DNA of 5,091 nt from Lachnospiraceae bacterium UBA2868 (lineage in GTDB: Bacteria; Bacillota_A; Clostridia; Lachnospirales; Lachnospiraceae). Position 1 is the stretch's first letter. Each line of letters opens with the position of its first letter. The position numbers and the translations under genes were made by a program. The stretch lies in contig DEEW01000096.1 of NCBI GenBank assembly GCA_002350465.1, positions 1,413-6,503 of the forward strand. Direction: 5' to 3'. Below the pieces are notes generated by a model. The model was given only the letters and a program-made list of their open reading frames with translations. It searched no databases and was not told the DNA's origin. Shown here one piece after another: positions 4,973 to 5,091 of the stretch.

Positions 4973-5091
4973 TTGGAACACACAAATACATTTCTGGAAA
5001 AAGAACCTGTAAGTAAACTGATGCGGATGTACTCCGTGCCCTGCATCATCTCTCTTTTGGTCGCGGCGCTCTATAATATCGTCGACCAGAT
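4973..5091 (+). CDS. MATE-family multidrug efflux transporter, N-terminal part (cut by window edge)
   Basis: The 39 visible codons read (M)EHTNTFLEKEPVSKLMRMYS followed by VPCIISLLVAALYNIVDQ. This is the characteristic N-terminus and first membrane helix of a MATE (multi antimicrobial extrusion) transporter from Clostridia; such proteins have about 450 residues and 12 membrane helices and export cationic compounds using an ion gradient. TTG at 4973 is chosen because AAGGAGGAGG (4958-4967) lies five bases upstream. An in-frame ATG at 4952 would add seven residues but sits at the end of the terminator T-tract without a ribosome-binding site. Expression probably depends on read-through of the leader hairpin. 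The frame is open to the end of the window. Confidence 0.88.
   Translation, partial: MEHTNTFLEKEPVSKLMRMYSVPCIISLLVAALYNIVDQ

Noticed and set aside
4952..4975. ATG at 4952 as the MATE start
   Set aside because: It is in frame but immediately follows the terminator T-tract and lacks a ribosome-binding site; the strong AAGGAGGAGG fits the TTG at 4973.
4598..4981. A 127-codon minus-strand open frame across the end of the XRE gene and the MATE leader
   Set aside because: It overlaps the strongly supported XRE domain gene and the promoter/hairpin region, and its translation resembles no protein family.
1..5091. CRISPR array, insertion sequence, tRNA or rRNA
   Set aside because: No regularly spaced repeats, transposase motifs with terminal inverted repeats, cloverleaf or rRNA signature sequence were found on either strand.

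Overview
The window looks like an accessory stretch of a Bacillota genome, most probably Clostridia/Lachnospiraceae. This rests on strong GGAGG ribosome-binding sites, moderate GC content, extended -10 promoters (TGATATACT), a DUF554 membrane protein, a subtype-B-tannase-like remnant and a MATE transporter N-terminus of the kind common in gut Clostridia. The taxonomic call is inference; no rRNA or tRNA is present.

Layout: everything from base 1 to about 4283 reads on the minus strand; the last ~740 bases read on the plus strand. In minus-strand transcription order (right to left) the genes are: an uncharacterised acidic/aromatic-rich protein (3540-4283) whose frame continues for 28 sense codons after an amber stop; a C-terminal remnant of a tannase-like alpha/beta hydrolase (3110-3445); an intact DUF554 membrane protein (2349-3077); an N-terminally eroded PHP-domain phosphoesterase (1766-2332); an uncharacterised 131-residue protein (1117-1512) followed by a frameshifted 31-codon small ORF (1011-1107); an intact calcineurin-like metallophosphoesterase (26-880); and the first four codons of a further gene at the edge. 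On the plus strand are an XRE-family regulator (4415-4756) and the start of a MATE efflux transporter (4973 to the edge).

Two regulatory regions stand out. First, 4318-4379 holds two overlapping divergent promoters and a pair of CCAWTGG boxes, between the XRE regulator and the uncharacterised 247-residue protein, so the two are probably regulated together. Second, the MATE gene is preceded by a near-consensus promoter and, seven bases after its -10, a long hairpin followed by seven T residues. That is the layout of a leader terminator (attenuator) just ahead of the ribosome-binding site.

A third signal is a pair of 70-bp elements (915-984 and 1545-1614). Their ends are almost identical and their central 30 bp has diverged. 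They lie 34 and 32 bases upstream of the start codons of two unrelated genes.

Overall the minus-strand region looks like a patchwork of unrelated single genes, several broken or truncated, rather than one pathway. I see no complete new multi-gene system. The best leads are the paired 70-bp elements, the XRE/unknown divergent pair with the amber-interrupted C-terminus, and the MATE leader hairpin.
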